A DNA stretch of 64,000 bases from Cyanobium sp. FGCU52 (GCA_024958715.1 JANWUS010000058.1:1-64000), one strand, 5' to 3'; counted from the first letter of the stretch, positions 17,274 through 25,705 are shown. Numbers and translations: made by a program. The notes: a model not told the origin generated them from the letters alone.

Positions 17274-17367
17274 GCCGTCGCTGCAGGGACGCCATGACGC
17301 TAGCGGCGGAGGGCGGAACAGGCCGGACGCATCTAGTGTTCCGACGCCCCTGTCCGCCGAGGTCGCC

Positions 17368-17754
17368 ATGGAGCCGATCGAGGCCATCGAGGCGGTGCTG
17401 GTCCCCCTGGCCACGGCCACCCGCGTCCTGCTCGAGTCCCTGTCGGTGCTCACCGTGCTGGGCGGCCTGCTCAGCGTGCTGCGCCAGGCCGTGCCCCGGT
17501 TCGCGCGTCGTCTGCCGGAGCGGCCCTCCAACCGGGCCCGCCTCACCTTCGGCAGCTGGCTGGCCCTGGCCCTGGAGTTCCAGCTCGGGGCCGACATCGT
17601 CGCCACCACCACCAGCCCCTCCCGGGAGAATCTGATCCAGCTGGGTGTTGTGGCCATCATCCGCACCTTCCTCAACGTGTTCCTCAGCCGCGAGATCGAG
17701 GCGGAGGTGCGGATGGAACAGGAGCGGCGTCCACCGCTCTCACCCCGGATCTGA
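17368..17754 (+). CDS. DUF1622 family membrane protein
   Basis: The 128-residue protein has three hydrophobic segments: LLESLSVLTVLGGLLSVL (near 24-41), WLALALEFQLGADIVATT (near 68-87) and LIQLGVVAIIRTFLNVFL (near 92-110). The spacing and the LEFQLGADIV and IRTFLN phrases are typical of DUF1622. Its role is unknown. A DUF202 gene follows after 7 bases; pairing with another small membrane protein suggests a joint complex. Confidence 0.8.
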   Translation: MEPIEAIEAVLVPLATATRVLLESLSVLTVLGGLLSVLRQAVPRFARRLPERPSNRARLTFGSWLALALEFQLGADIVATTTSPSRENLIQLGVVAIIRTFLNVFLSREIEAEVRMEQERRPPLSPRI

Positions 17755-17761
17755 GACGCCG

Positions 17762-18154
17762 ATGGTTTCGCCCAATCTCGCCAACGAGCTGGCCAAGCAG
17801 CGCAACCGCAACGCGGCGGACCGCACCCTGATGGCCTGGGTGCGCACCTGTCTCTCGCTGATCAGCTTCGGATTCGGCCTCGACAAGATCATCGCTGCCA
17901 TCGATCGCCGCACCAGCGGCGCCGGCGCCCATGCCGAACTCGGGGTGCGCCTGGTGGCCATGGCCTTCGTGATCACCGGCATCGCGGCGATGGCGGCCGC
18001 CACCATGCAGCACCGCCAGGAGCTGCGCCGCCTGCGCGACGACTTCGTCTACGTGCCCGAGCAACGCTCGATCGCCCGCGCCACCGCCGTGGCGATCACC
18101 GGCATCGGAGCCTTCGCCCTGCTGCTGCTGGTGCTGGGTCTGGTGGCCCGCTGA
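17762..18154 (+). CDS. DUF202 (YidH-type) membrane protein
   Basis: The 130-residue protein has the DUF202 signature NRNAADRTLMAWVRTCLSL near the N-terminus, then three hydrophobic segments (SLISFGFGLDKIIAAI, LVAMAFVITGIAAMAAAT and a C-terminal TAVAITGIGAFALLLLVLG). DUF202 proteins are inner-membrane proteins of unknown role. It lies 7 bases after the DUF1622 gene and 64 bases before the phosphatase gene. Confidence 0.85.
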   Translation: MVSPNLANELAKQRNRNAADRTLMAWVRTCLSLISFGFGLDKIIAAIDRRTSGAGAHAELGVRLVAMAFVITGIAAMAAATMQHRQELRRLRDDFVYVPEQRSIARATAVAITGIGAFALLLLVLGLVAR

Positions 18155-18218
18155 CGCCGTGGCCGTGGCCGGCGTGCGCGGCGGATGGCAGCCTGCCTCT
18201 GCCCTTCGGCTGGGAACG

Positions 18219-19229
18219 ATGCTGCCCGCCCTCTCCCGTCGCCTGGTGCTGATGGGGGCCCTGCTGCTGCCCCTGCTGGGCCGGCGCCCCGCACGCGCAC
18301 GCCCAGCCCTGTCGGCATTGCCGTCGGCACCGCCGTCGGGGATGCCGCCCGATCCGTTGCCCTCCTGGAGTCCGGGCCCCTCGCGCGAGCGCATCCTGTC
18401 CTTCCTGCACGCGGTCACCACCCCGGGCAGTCCGCAGTTCGTGCCTGCCGACGAGCGGATCGCCGTCTTTGACAACGACGGCACCCTCTGGAGCGAGCAG
18501 CCGATGTACGTGCAGCTGGCCTTCGCCCTTGACCGCGCCCGGGCCCTGGGGGTGGCCGTGGACCGCGACGACCTGATGGCCCGCGGCAATGCCGCCCTCC
18601 TCGATCTGCTGACCCGCACCCACACCGGCATGGACACCGAGGCGTTCGCGGCCCTGGTGCGCCGCTGGCTGGCGGAGGCGCGTCACCCCACCCTGCGGGT
18701 GCCCTACACAGCCCTGGCCTACCGGCCGATGCTGGAGGTTCTGGCCGCCTTCCGGGCAGCGGGGTTTCGCACCTGGATCGTCACCGGCGGCGGCCTCGAC
18801 TTCGTGCGGGTGTTCGCCGAGCGGCTCTATGGGATTCCCCCCGAACAGGTGGTGGGCTCGAGCGTGGTGACCCGCTACGAGGACAGCGGCGATGTTCCGC
18901 GGCTGCTGCGGGAACCGAGGCTGGAGTTCCTCGACGACGGTCCGGGCAAGCCGGTGGGCATCCACCGGGCCATCGGCCGCCGACCGATCGCCGCCTTCGG
19001 CAATTCCGACGGCGACCTGGCGATGCTGCGCTGGGTCACCAGCGGCCCGGGGCTCCGCCTGGGCATGCTCGTTCACCACGACGACGCCCGGCGTGAGGTC
19101 GCCTACGACCGCAGCTCTCCCTTCGGCCGGCTCGACCGCGGGCTGGAGGAGGCTCCGAAACGGGGCTGGGGATTGATCAGCATGCGGGAAGACTGGGCGA
19201 GGATCTACGCCGGTTCCGAGGGCCCGTGA
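18219..19229 (+). CDS. Exported HAD-superfamily phosphatase
   Basis: The 336-residue protein has a HAD core: motif I FDNDGTLW with two Asp, motif II in WIVTGGG, and motifs III/IV as GKPVGIH and FGNSDGDLAML. The layout resembles phosphoserine-phosphatase-like HAD proteins that carry an N-terminal export signal. Here the start is SRRLVLMGALLLPLLG, which contains twin arginines and could be a Tat signal, so the enzyme is probably periplasmic. A GTG start 60 bases upstream is also open but would bury the signal. The stop overlaps the next start as GTGA. Confidence 0.8.
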   Translation: MLPALSRRLVLMGALLLPLLGRRPARARPALSALPSAPPSGMPPDPLPSWSPGPSRERILSFLHAVTTPGSPQFVPADERIAVFDNDGTLWSEQPMYVQLAFALDRARALGVAVDRDDLMARGNAALLDLLTRTHTGMDTEAFAALVRRWLAEARHPTLRVPYTALAYRPMLEVLAAFRAAGFRTWIVTGGGLDFVRVFAERLYGIPPEQVVGSSVVTRYEDSGDVPRLLREPRLEFLDDGPGKPVGIHRAIGRRPIAAFGNSDGDLAMLRWVTSGPGLRLGMLVHHDDARREVAYDRSSPFGRLDRGLEEAPKRGWGLISMREDWARIYAGSEGP

Positions 19230-20260
19230 GTTCATTTCCGGAAACCCTGCTGTCGAGGCCGCTGCTGTTCCGGCCTGATCTGGCGATCACCGACACCGAT
19301 GTCGATGCGCTGGCCGAACGGCTGGCCCTGGCGATGAAGCTCTGCGACTTCGAGCGCATCGGATCGCCCGCGTCGTTTCTCTACAGGGCCAGCACCGTCA
19401 CGGTGGGTGATCTGGTGGCGAGCACGGGCTTTCACAGCCCGATGCGTGTCGTCACCGAGGAAACACCCCGCGCCACGGTCATCCTGGCCCAGGGAGGCGA
19501 CACCACCTTCTTCTATGAGGGCGGATCCCTGCGCTTCGGCGCGGTTCACGACCTGGCCTACCTGCCCGGCTGCGCCTTCGTGGAGCAGTCGAGCTGGATC
19601 AGCGGCGTGCTGTTCTCCGTCGACGTGGATCGGCTGATCCGCACCGCGGCGACGATGGCCGGTCTCCACGGCGGCGCCTACCGACTGCGCCAGCGCCTGC
19701 AGCGCCCCCAGCTGCTCCGTCCCACCCCCGGCAGCAGCGGCATGGAGGTGGTGAAACAGCTGCACACGCTGTTCACCATGCTCGATGCCCCCCGGCTCGA
19801 GCAGGAGCGGCTGCTGGAGTTGCTCGGTCTGGATGATCTGCTGTATCGGGCGATCGCCATGGCCTTCTGCGGCGATCTGATCGGCTCCAGTCCGGAGAAC
19901 GCTCCCGGCCCCAGGGCGATCAAGAGCGCGATCGTGGAGGATCTGCTGGCCTGGATCGAGGCCAATCTCGATCGGCCGATCCGCCTCAGCGATCTGGAGC
20001 AGCGCAGCAGCTATTCCCAGCGCACCCTGCGCAAGGCCTTCCAGGAGCGCTGCGGATGTGGTCCCCATGAGTGGATCCACCGTCAGCGGATGCAGGCCGC
20101 CCGCAACCAGCTGCTCCATGCCCAACCCGGCGACTCCGTCACCTCGATCGCCCGCCGCTGGGGTTACACCCATCTGTCCCAGTTCAGCCGCAATTTTCAG
20201 AGAACCTTCGGGATTTCGCCCTCACGGGTGCTGCGGGAAGCACGTCTGAACCTTCCCTGA
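19226..20260 (+). CDS. AraC-family transcriptional regulator
   Basis: The 344-residue protein ends with two helix-turn-helix motifs: LSDLEQRSSYSQRTLRKAFQ and the SIARRWGYTHLSQFSRNF segment followed by FGISPSRV, the AraC/XylS signature. The N-terminal 200 residues resemble the cupin-like binding domain of AraC relatives but show no clear ligand motif. It overlaps the phosphatase stop by four bases and lies 188 bases upstream of the sulfatase gene, so it may control that operon, although no operator repeats are obvious. Confidence 0.85.
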   Translation: MSSFPETLLSRPLLFRPDLAITDTDVDALAERLALAMKLCDFERIGSPASFLYRASTVTVGDLVASTGFHSPMRVVTEETPRATVILAQGGDTTFFYEGGSLRFGAVHDLAYLPGCAFVEQSSWISGVLFSVDVDRLIRTAATMAGLHGGAYRLRQRLQRPQLLRPTPGSSGMEVVKQLHTLFTMLDAPRLEQERLLELLGLDDLLYRAIAMAFCGDLIGSSPENAPGPRAIKSAIVEDLLAWIEANLDRPIRLSDLEQRSSYSQRTLRKAFQERCGCGPHEWIHRQRMQAARNQLLHAQPGDSVTSIARRWGYTHLSQFSRNFQRTFGISPSRVLREARLNLP

Positions 20261-20448
20261 GCCGGCGGCAGGGGCGGGCGGCAGCAGGTGTGCAACAAGC
20301 GTGAAGAAATGGTTGGCCTGATGGACGGGCCACGCAGAACACCCATGATCTGTTGCATCGGGCAGCCGCTTCAGCGTTTCTCATCGTCTGGTTCCGGATC
20401 CGTTAACGGCTGCCGATTCCGTTTCGTCCTTTCTCCCGTTCTCCTTCC

Positions 20449-21960
20449 ATGCCCAACGGCAAACCCAACATCCTGATCCTCTGGGGTGATGACATCGGCC
20501 AGAGCAATCTCAGCTGCTACAGCCACGGCCTGATGGGGTATCAGACCCCGAACATCGATCGGGTGGCCAGAGAAGGGGCCAAATTCATCCACTATTACGC
20601 CGAGCAGAGCTGCACGGCGGGCCGCGCCGCCTTCATCACCGGCCAGAGCGTGTTCCGCACCGGCCTCTCCAAGGTGGGCCTGCCGGGCGCCGAACTGGGC
20701 TTCCGGGCCGAGGATCCCACCATCGCCGAACTGCTCAAGCCCCAGGGCTACCGCACCGGCCAGTTCGGCAAGAACCACTTCGGCGACCGCGACGAGCATC
20801 TGCCGACGATGCACGGCTTCGACGAGTTCTTCGGCAATCTCTATCACCTCAACGCCGAGGAAGAGCCCGAACTCCGCGACTATCCCAAGGAAGACGATCC
20901 CGAGTTCCCCAACTTCCGCAAGCGTTTTGCCCCCCGTGGTGTTCTGCACTGCTGGGCCAACGGCGACGGCACCCAGCGCATCGAGAGCACCGGCCCGCTC
21001 ACCCGCAAACGCATGGAGACGGCGGATGACGAGTTCCTGGTGGAGGCCAAGCGTTTCATCCGTGACGCGGTGGCCTCGGGTGAGCCCTTCTTCGTGTGGT
21101 TCAACACCACCCACATGCACTTCCGCACCTATGCACGCCCCCAGGATGTGGGCCGCAGCGGGCGCTGGCAGTCGGAATACCACGACGTGATGATCTATCA
21201 CGACGAATGCATCGGCGAGATGCTCAATCTGCTCGATGAGCTCGGCATCACCGATGACACGATCGTGATGTACAGCACTGACAACGGCCCCCACATGAAC
21301 AGCTGGCCTGATGCCGGCATGACCCCGTTCCGCAGCGAAAAGAACACCAACTGGGAGGGGGCCTTCCGGGTGCCGGCCATGGTGCGCTGGCCCGGCAGGA
21401 TTCCCGCTGGCACCAACATCACAGGCATCTGCAGCCATCTCGACTGGCTGCCCACCCTGCTGGCGGCTGCCGGAGAGCCGGACATCAAGCAGAAGCTGCT
21501 CACGGGCTATCCGGTGGGCAGCAAGACCTTCCGCATCCATCTGGATGGCTACAACATGCTCGACTACTGGACGGGCAAGACCGACAGGAGTCCGCGCAAG
21601 GAGTTCTTCTACTTCTCCGACGACGGCGATCTGGTGGGTCTGCGCTACGACAACTGGAAGTTCGTGTTCAAGGAACAGCGGGAACAGGGCACCTGCCAGA
21701 TCTGGGCCGAACCCTTCGTGGAACTGCGCGTGCCGAAGATCTTCAACCTGCTCACCGATCCCTACGAGCGGGCCGACATCACGTCCAACACCTACTGGGA
21801 CTGGATGTTCGATCACGTGTTCATGCTCGTGCCCGCCCAGACCTACGTGGGCGAGTTTCTCAAGACCTTCGTCGACTATCCCCCGCGCCAGAAGGCCGCC
21901 AGCTTCTCGCTGGAGCGAGTGATGGAGAAGCTCAACAACGCCGTCAGCGGCGGTACCTGA
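20449..21960 (+). CDS. Arylsulfatase-type sulfatase
   Basis: The 503-residue enzyme has an N-terminal metal site ILWGDDIGQSN (Asp14, Asp15), then the modification signature SCTAGRAAFITGQ, whose Cys55 becomes formylglycine, and later STDNGPHMN with the third metal ligands and WEGAFRVPAMVRWPG. Sulfatases hydrolyse sulfate esters. There is no signal peptide: the sulfatase fold begins at residue 6, so the protein should be cytoplasmic. The gene for its likely activator, FGE, follows 22 bases downstream. The AraC gene lies upstream. The natural substrate is unknown. Confidence 0.9.
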   Translation: MPNGKPNILILWGDDIGQSNLSCYSHGLMGYQTPNIDRVAREGAKFIHYYAEQSCTAGRAAFITGQSVFRTGLSKVGLPGAELGFRAEDPTIAELLKPQGYRTGQFGKNHFGDRDEHLPTMHGFDEFFGNLYHLNAEEEPELRDYPKEDDPEFPNFRKRFAPRGVLHCWANGDGTQRIESTGPLTRKRMETADDEFLVEAKRFIRDAVASGEPFFVWFNTTHMHFRTYARPQDVGRSGRWQSEYHDVMIYHDECIGEMLNLLDELGITDDTIVMYSTDNGPHMNSWPDAGMTPFRSEKNTNWEGAFRVPAMVRWPGRIPAGTNITGICSHLDWLPTLLAAAGEPDIKQKLLTGYPVGSKTFRIHLDGYNMLDYWTGKTDRSPRKEFFYFSDDGDLVGLRYDNWKFVFKEQREQGTCQIWAEPFVELRVPKIFNLLTDPYERADITSNTYWDWMFDHVFMLVPAQTYVGEFLKTFVDYPPRQKAASFSLERVMEKLNNAVSGGT

Positions 21961-21982
21961 GCCGGGCCGTTCCTCTGCCTCC

Positions 21983-22990
21983 ATGTCCTCCCCTCCCTCT
22001 CCGGTCTCCAGCCGCCCGGTCAGCAGGTCCCCCGGACGCCCTCCGGCTCCGGGGATGGTCTGGATCCCGGGGGGGGTGTTCACCATGGGCTCCGATCACC
22101 ACTACCCGGAGGAGGCCCCTGCCCACCGGGTGGAGCTGGAGGGCTTCTGGATCGACCGCGCCCCGGTCACCAATGCCCAGTTCCAGAAGTTCGTGAAGGC
22201 CACCGGCCATGTGACCCTGGCGGAGAGGCCCGCCGATCCCGCCCAGTACCCTGACGCCCTGCCGGAACTGCTGGCCCCGTCGTCGATCGTGTTCGTGCCG
22301 CCCCCCGGGCCGATCGGCAGCGGCGATCCCTACCGCTGGTGGCAGTACGTGCCGGGGGCGAACTGGCGCCATCCGGAGGGGCCGGGCAGTTCGATCAAGG
22401 GCCGCGAGACGCACCCGGTGGTGCATGTCGCCCACGCCGATGCCCTGGCCTACGCGGCCTGGATCGGCAAGCGACTCCCCAGCGAGGCGGAGTGGGAGCG
22501 CGCCGCCCGCGGCGGCCTTGAGGATGCCGAATTCGCCTGGGGGGATGAGCTCCATCCCGGCGGCCGCCCCGTGGCCAACACCTACCAGGGAGAATTCCCC
22601 CATCACAACAGCCGCCTCGATGGATGGGAGCGCACCTCACCGGTGGGCTCGTTCCCCGCCAACAGCTATGGGCTGCTGGACATGATCGGCAACGTCTGGG
22701 AGTGGACCGACGACTGGTACCGCGATCACGCCACCCTGCCGCCCAAGGCTGCGGGGAGTTGCTGCACCCTGCGCGATCCCCGCGGCGGCAGCCAGGAGGA
22801 GAGCGTCGATCCCGCCAGCCAGCATGGAGCGATCCCGCGCAAGGTGGTCAAGGGCGGCTCCTTCCTCTGCGCCCCCAGCTACTGCCGTCGCTACCGGCCG
22901 GCGGCGCGCATGGCCCAGGGCATCGATACTTCCACCTGCCACATGGGCTTCCGTTGTGTGGTGTCCGGCCCCGGGGAGCATCTCCGATGA
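21983..22990 (+). CDS. Formylglycine-generating enzyme (SUMF1/FGE family)
   Basis: The 335-residue protein has the FGE-sulfatase domain: MVWIPGGVFTMGSD, FWIDRAPVTNAQFQKFV, LPSEAEWERAARGG, NVWEWTDDWY and the C-terminal GGSFLCAPSYCRRYRP. The two cysteines at 296 and 301 match the copper-binding catalytic pair of aerobic FGE, which separates it from other SUMF1-like proteins that lack them. It would oxidise the sulfatase Cys55 to formylglycine using oxygen. The first 24 residues are Ser/Pro-rich, with no signal peptide, matching the cytoplasmic sulfatase next door. Confidence 0.9.
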   Translation: MSSPPSPVSSRPVSRSPGRPPAPGMVWIPGGVFTMGSDHHYPEEAPAHRVELEGFWIDRAPVTNAQFQKFVKATGHVTLAERPADPAQYPDALPELLAPSSIVFVPPPGPIGSGDPYRWWQYVPGANWRHPEGPGSSIKGRETHPVVHVAHADALAYAAWIGKRLPSEAEWERAARGGLEDAEFAWGDELHPGGRPVANTYQGEFPHHNSRLDGWERTSPVGSFPANSYGLLDMIGNVWEWTDDWYRDHATLPPKAAGSCCTLRDPRGGSQEESVDPASQHGAIPRKVVKGGSFLCAPSYCRRYRPAARMAQGIDTSTCHMGFRCVVSGPGEHLR

Positions 22991-22995
22991 CCTTG

Positions 22996-23042
22996 TGTGA
23001 ATGCGGCGGGCCCGGCGTGGACGCCCGCCCGCGACATTCACA
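22996..23042. repeat. Inverted repeat after the FGE gene
   Basis: Outer arms of 8 bases (22996-23003 and 23035-23042) and inner arms of 7 GC-rich bases (23005-23011 and 23023-23029) pair around an 11-base loop. It starts six bases after the FGE stop. A strong hairpin here could stop transcription or protect the sulfatase-FGE message. No T tract follows. Confidence 0.5.
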
Positions 23043-23106
23043 AGATGGAGCAAGGCAGATCCCTTGCGAAGTCCTGCCGTTCTTCCTGCACTCCGGGCTT
23101 TCTTCC

Positions 23107-23631
23107 ATGCTCCAGGCTGCGTCCTGTCCGTCGACGTTGCGGCGTCGCTTCCCATGGCCACCGGCCACGGTGCTCCCCCTGGCCGTGCTGGCCGTTCTGG
23201 CTACCGCCGCCCCTGGTCACAGCCAGGCGCTCTACACGCTCGAGACCAAGTGCTCCCTCAAGGGAGCCGCTCCCGTCGCCTGCACCGTCGAGGCCACCGA
23301 CGAGGGGGAGTCCACCCTGTACAAGCACACCATCGGCAACGTGGTGGAAACGGTGCGCATCACCGACAGCCCGGTCACGATGACCCGCTGGGATGAGGCC
23401 AGCCGCACCTGGAAGCGGGTGGGCCAGGCCGAGGCCCGCTTCTCCACCAACACGGTCTGCTTCGACAACCGGCAGCTGTGTGTGGTGAACCCCAACTACC
23501 TCAACAGCGTCCGCGAGGATCGGGCCGGCACCAATCTCGATGGACGGGATCTGGTGATGGTGCACTTCGGTAAGGACGGCAGGGTGGACGCCAGCTGCTA
23601 CGACGATGCCTGCGCCCTGATCAAGAAATGA
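23107..23631 (+). CDS. Secreted small hypothetical protein
   Basis: The 174-residue product has a signal peptide (LPLAVLAVLATAAPGHSQA, cleavage probably near residue 39) and a mature domain of about 135 residues with six cysteines spread along it (for example TKCSLKGAAPVACTVEA and SCYDDACALIKK), suggesting disulfides in the periplasm. Beta-rich by appearance; family not recognised. It follows the FGE gene with a hairpin in between and overlaps the next gene as ATGA. Confidence 0.65.
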   Translation: MLQAASCPSTLRRRFPWPPATVLPLAVLAVLATAAPGHSQALYTLETKCSLKGAAPVACTVEATDEGESTLYKHTIGNVVETVRITDSPVTMTRWDEASRTWKRVGQAEARFSTNTVCFDNRQLCVVNPNYLNSVREDRAGTNLDGRDLVMVHFGKDGRVDASCYDDACALIKK

Positions 23632-24671
23632 ACAAGCACGCCGGATTCGCTCTTGCGCTGGCCGGGGTGCTGACCCTTCCGGCCGGCGCAGGCCTGGCCC
23701 TTCCCTCCTCCGGGATCCCCGAGGCGGCCGACGGCGGTGCCACCTTGATCGCCCGAGGCGGCGGTGGTCGTGGCGGCGGCGGCGGCCGTGGTGGCGGCGG
23801 GGGGCGCGGCGGCGGATCGCGTGCCCGCAGCGGCTTCCAGGGATCCGGCGGCAGCAGCCTCGGTCGCGGGTCCTCCCGTCCCACCGGCGGCTGGAGCAGC
23901 GGCACCCGCGGCACCCGCGGTCCGTCCCTGGATCGTCCCGGCGGCGGATCCTTCTCCCGCCCGTCCACGCGCCCCGCGGGTGGTCTGGGGGATCGCCCAT
24001 CCGGTCTGGCGGATCGCACCCCGTCGGGGGGCCGCGACTTCAACCGCGCCGGTGACCGCACCCTCAACCGCAGCGGCGACCTGGGCTCCCGCGACTTCAA
24101 CCGCACAGGCGACCGCACGCTGAACCGGGACGGCAATCGCGACATCAACCGCGATTTCAACCGCGACCTCAACCGCAACGTCAACCGCGATTTCAATCGC
24201 AATGTCGACGTCAACCGCAACGTCGACTGGAACCGGCAGGTCAACATCGGCGATGTCAACCTCCGCCCCGGCTGGGCCCGCCCCGGCTGGGGTGTCGCCC
24301 GACCCTGGAACTACGGCTGGTACGGCGGCTGGGCCACGCCCGCCTGGGGCTGGTGGGGCGCCCGCGCCGCCACCTGGGGCATCGCCTCCCTGGCCACCGC
24401 GTCGGTGATCAATGCCGCGGTTGACAGCGCGGTGAATGCCAACACCACCTACATCGTGGTGCCGAACAGCAGCTACGAGCTCCAGTACGGCACGGTGGAG
24501 CCCTATCCGGCCGGAACGGTGGGCGTTCGCTTCGTGGCGACGCAGGGCGGCAGCAGCTACGAGCTCACGGCCGACTGCCAGACCGGCTACCTCAATGGCC
24601 GCGAACCGGCCAGCGCGGCCGAGGCGGAGCTGGTGAACGCTGCCTGCCAGGTGGCCTTCGGCAACACCTGA
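23628..24671 (+). CDS. Secreted low-complexity protein with Asn/Arg repeats
   Basis: The 347-residue product has a signal peptide (ALALAGVLTLPAGAGLALP), then a Gly/Arg-rich tract (residues about 43-65), a Ser/Arg/Gly-rich part, a run of short D-F-N-R, D-x-N-R and N-V-N-R repeats (about 135-205), a Trp/Gly/Tyr-rich hydrophobic patch and a C-terminal folded domain of about 75 residues with a Cys pair (ADCQTG, NAACQVA). The repeat region is probably extended and the protein may be periplasmic or surface-located. Function unknown. Its start overlaps the previous stop by four bases. Confidence 0.65.
   Translation: MNKHAGFALALAGVLTLPAGAGLALPSSGIPEAADGGATLIARGGGGRGGGGGRGGGGGRGGGSRARSGFQGSGGSSLGRGSSRPTGGWSSGTRGTRGPSLDRPGGGSFSRPSTRPAGGLGDRPSGLADRTPSGGRDFNRAGDRTLNRSGDLGSRDFNRTGDRTLNRDGNRDINRDFNRDLNRNVNRDFNRNVDVNRNVDWNRQVNIGDVNLRPGWARPGWGVARPWNYGWYGGWATPAWGWWGARAATWGIASLATASVINAAVDSAVNANTTYIVVPNSSYELQYGTVEPYPAGTVGVRFVATQGGSSYELTADCQTGYLNGREPASAAEAELVNAACQVAFGNT
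24034..24243 (+). repeat. Degenerate tandem repeat inside the Asn/Arg-rich gene
   Basis: Units of 12-15 bases around the pattern cgcgacttcaaccgc recur more than ten times, giving peptide units D-F-N-R, D-I-N-R, D-L-N-R and N-V-N-R. Units vary at third positions, so the array is old or under selection at the protein level. Such arrays can change length by slippage. Confidence 0.7.
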
Positions 24672-24677
24672 GGGCAG

Positions 24678-24702
24678 GGGCCCGCCCCCAGCGGGCGGGC
24701 CC
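24678..24702. terminator. Perfect GC hairpin between convergent genes
   Basis: Ten-base arms (24678-24687 and 24693-24702) pair perfectly around a five-base loop, seven bases after the stop of the repeat-protein gene and twelve before the stop of the convergent gene. There is no T tract, but position and stability suggest a bidirectional terminator. Confidence 0.5.
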
Positions 24703-24713
24703 TATCGCCGTCG

Positions 24714-25133
24714 TCACCAGGGCAGGGGCGTGCGGTTGTTGGCCAGGTTGCAGCCCATCCCCTGACCGAGCAGGGCTCCGAGGGGAACGGCCCAGCTGCG
24801 GCCGTCCTGCCGGGAGGCGCCATAGCCCACGGCGCCGCCCACCAGGCCGCCCACCAACCGGCCCACGTTGCAGCGCTGGGCCGTCTGCGCGTCCACCCAG
24901 CCCGGGGCCACAGGCACCGGGTAGGGGCGCTGGCCATAGGGCACCGCCTGGGAGATGGCGGGGGGCGGAGGGGGCGCAGCCTGGGTCCAGGGTGCGTCGT
25001 AAATGGTGCTCGAGCTGGGCGGGGGCGGGGCGCTCCAGCCGCGGGGGTAGGCCTCCGCCGCCGTCGGGCCGGCCAGCATGCCGAGGCTGGTGAGGGCTCC
25101 GAAGAGCATCCGCCGGGTGGTGAGGAAGGTCAT
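24714..25133 (-). CDS. Secreted Pro-rich protein with glycine-zipper-like segment
   Basis: The 139-residue product has an export signal (RRMLFGALTSLGMLAGPTAAEA), a Pro/Ser-rich middle and a C-terminal region resembling a glycine zipper (RLVGGLVGGAVGYGASR, then LGALLGQGMGCNLANN) such as found in small outer-membrane or periplasmic proteins. Two Cys in the mature part could pair. The start is the ATG before the signal; the frame is open 24 codons upstream. Function unknown. Confidence 0.6.
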   Translation of the reverse strand: MTFLTTRRMLFGALTSLGMLAGPTAAEAYPRGWSAPPPPSSSTIYDAPWTQAAPPPPPAISQAVPYGQRPYPVPVAPGWVDAQTAQRCNVGRLVGGLVGGAVGYGASRQDGRSWAVPLGALLGQGMGCNLANNRTPLPW

Positions 25134-25330
25134 GGAGGTGAGAGGAGGTGTGGAGTGGAAAGGTCGGGGCCGGAAGTCCCCCCCGGGAAGCCGGCCCCAA
25201 CACACCTAGACAAGCGAGCCCCTGTGACAGGCCCGTTTCCACGGCGCGCCGAACTGTGACCGGATGCGACCGTGGTCGGATCCGCCTGTCGTGGCCACGC
25301 TGAGAGACGTGGGGAATCAAGGAGAACCCG

Positions 25331-25537
25331 ATGAGCTGGAGCGAACTGGAGCGGCTGGTCGAGGAAGCCGAAACCGATGACGTCATCCGCCGCTCGCTGC
25401 GCCACTGCCGTTCCCGCGTCGAGCTGGTCCTGGCTGCCCGGCGGCTCGGGTACCGCATCACCGATCTGGATCTCTGGCGGGCCTGGCGGCTGCACGGCCG
25501 CGAGCAGCGGGCCGGCGCCGGCGTCATGCTCGGCTGA
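25331..25537 (+). CDS. Nif11-like small protein
   Basis: The 68-residue product reads like a Nif11 domain: a helical ELERLVEEAETDDVIRRSL segment, a second helix RVELVLAARRLG and the closing GYRITDLDL that is typical of the family. Nif11 domains occur as stand-alone proteins in nitrogen fixers and as leader peptides of precursors modified by lanthipeptide or radical-SAM enzymes. No such enzyme is near and no Gly-Gly cleavage site followed by a Cys/Ser-rich core is present, so this is more likely a stand-alone Nif11 protein. A good ribosome-binding site (aaggag) lies just upstream of the ATG. Confidence 0.6.
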   Translation: MSWSELERLVEEAETDDVIRRSLRHCRSRVELVLAARRLGYRITDLDLWRAWRLHGREQRAGAGVMLG

Positions 25538-25552
25538 ACTTGCTTCCTTCCG

Positions 25553-25702
25553 ATGCGCCGTCGCCCCGCAACCCCCGCAACCGATACCGACCCGGCCCGG
25601 GCCGCGCTTGTGGTGCGGCTGCAGATCCTGGCGGCGGTGTTTGTGCCGATGCTGCTGATCGGGATCTGGTTGCAGTCGAAGGGCTTCTTCCAGAGCCCCT
25701 GA
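25553..25702 (+). CDS. Small single-pass membrane protein (49 residues)
   Basis: The open frame encodes a basic N-terminus (MRRRPATPATDTDP), a hydrophobic helix (VRLQILAAVFVPMLLIGIWL, about residues 21-40) and a short tail ending FFQSP. The 15-base spacing to the Nif11-like gene and good codon use suggest it is real and cotranscribed. Function unknown; such small proteins often join larger membrane complexes. Confidence 0.55.
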   Translation: MRRRPATPATDTDPARAALVVRLQILAAVFVPMLLIGIWLQSKGFFQSP

Positions 25703-25705
25703 CCC

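Noticed and set aside
24034-24243. CRISPR-like array
   Set aside because: The repeats are 12-15 bases, without spacers, and lie within an open frame encoding D-x-N-R units.
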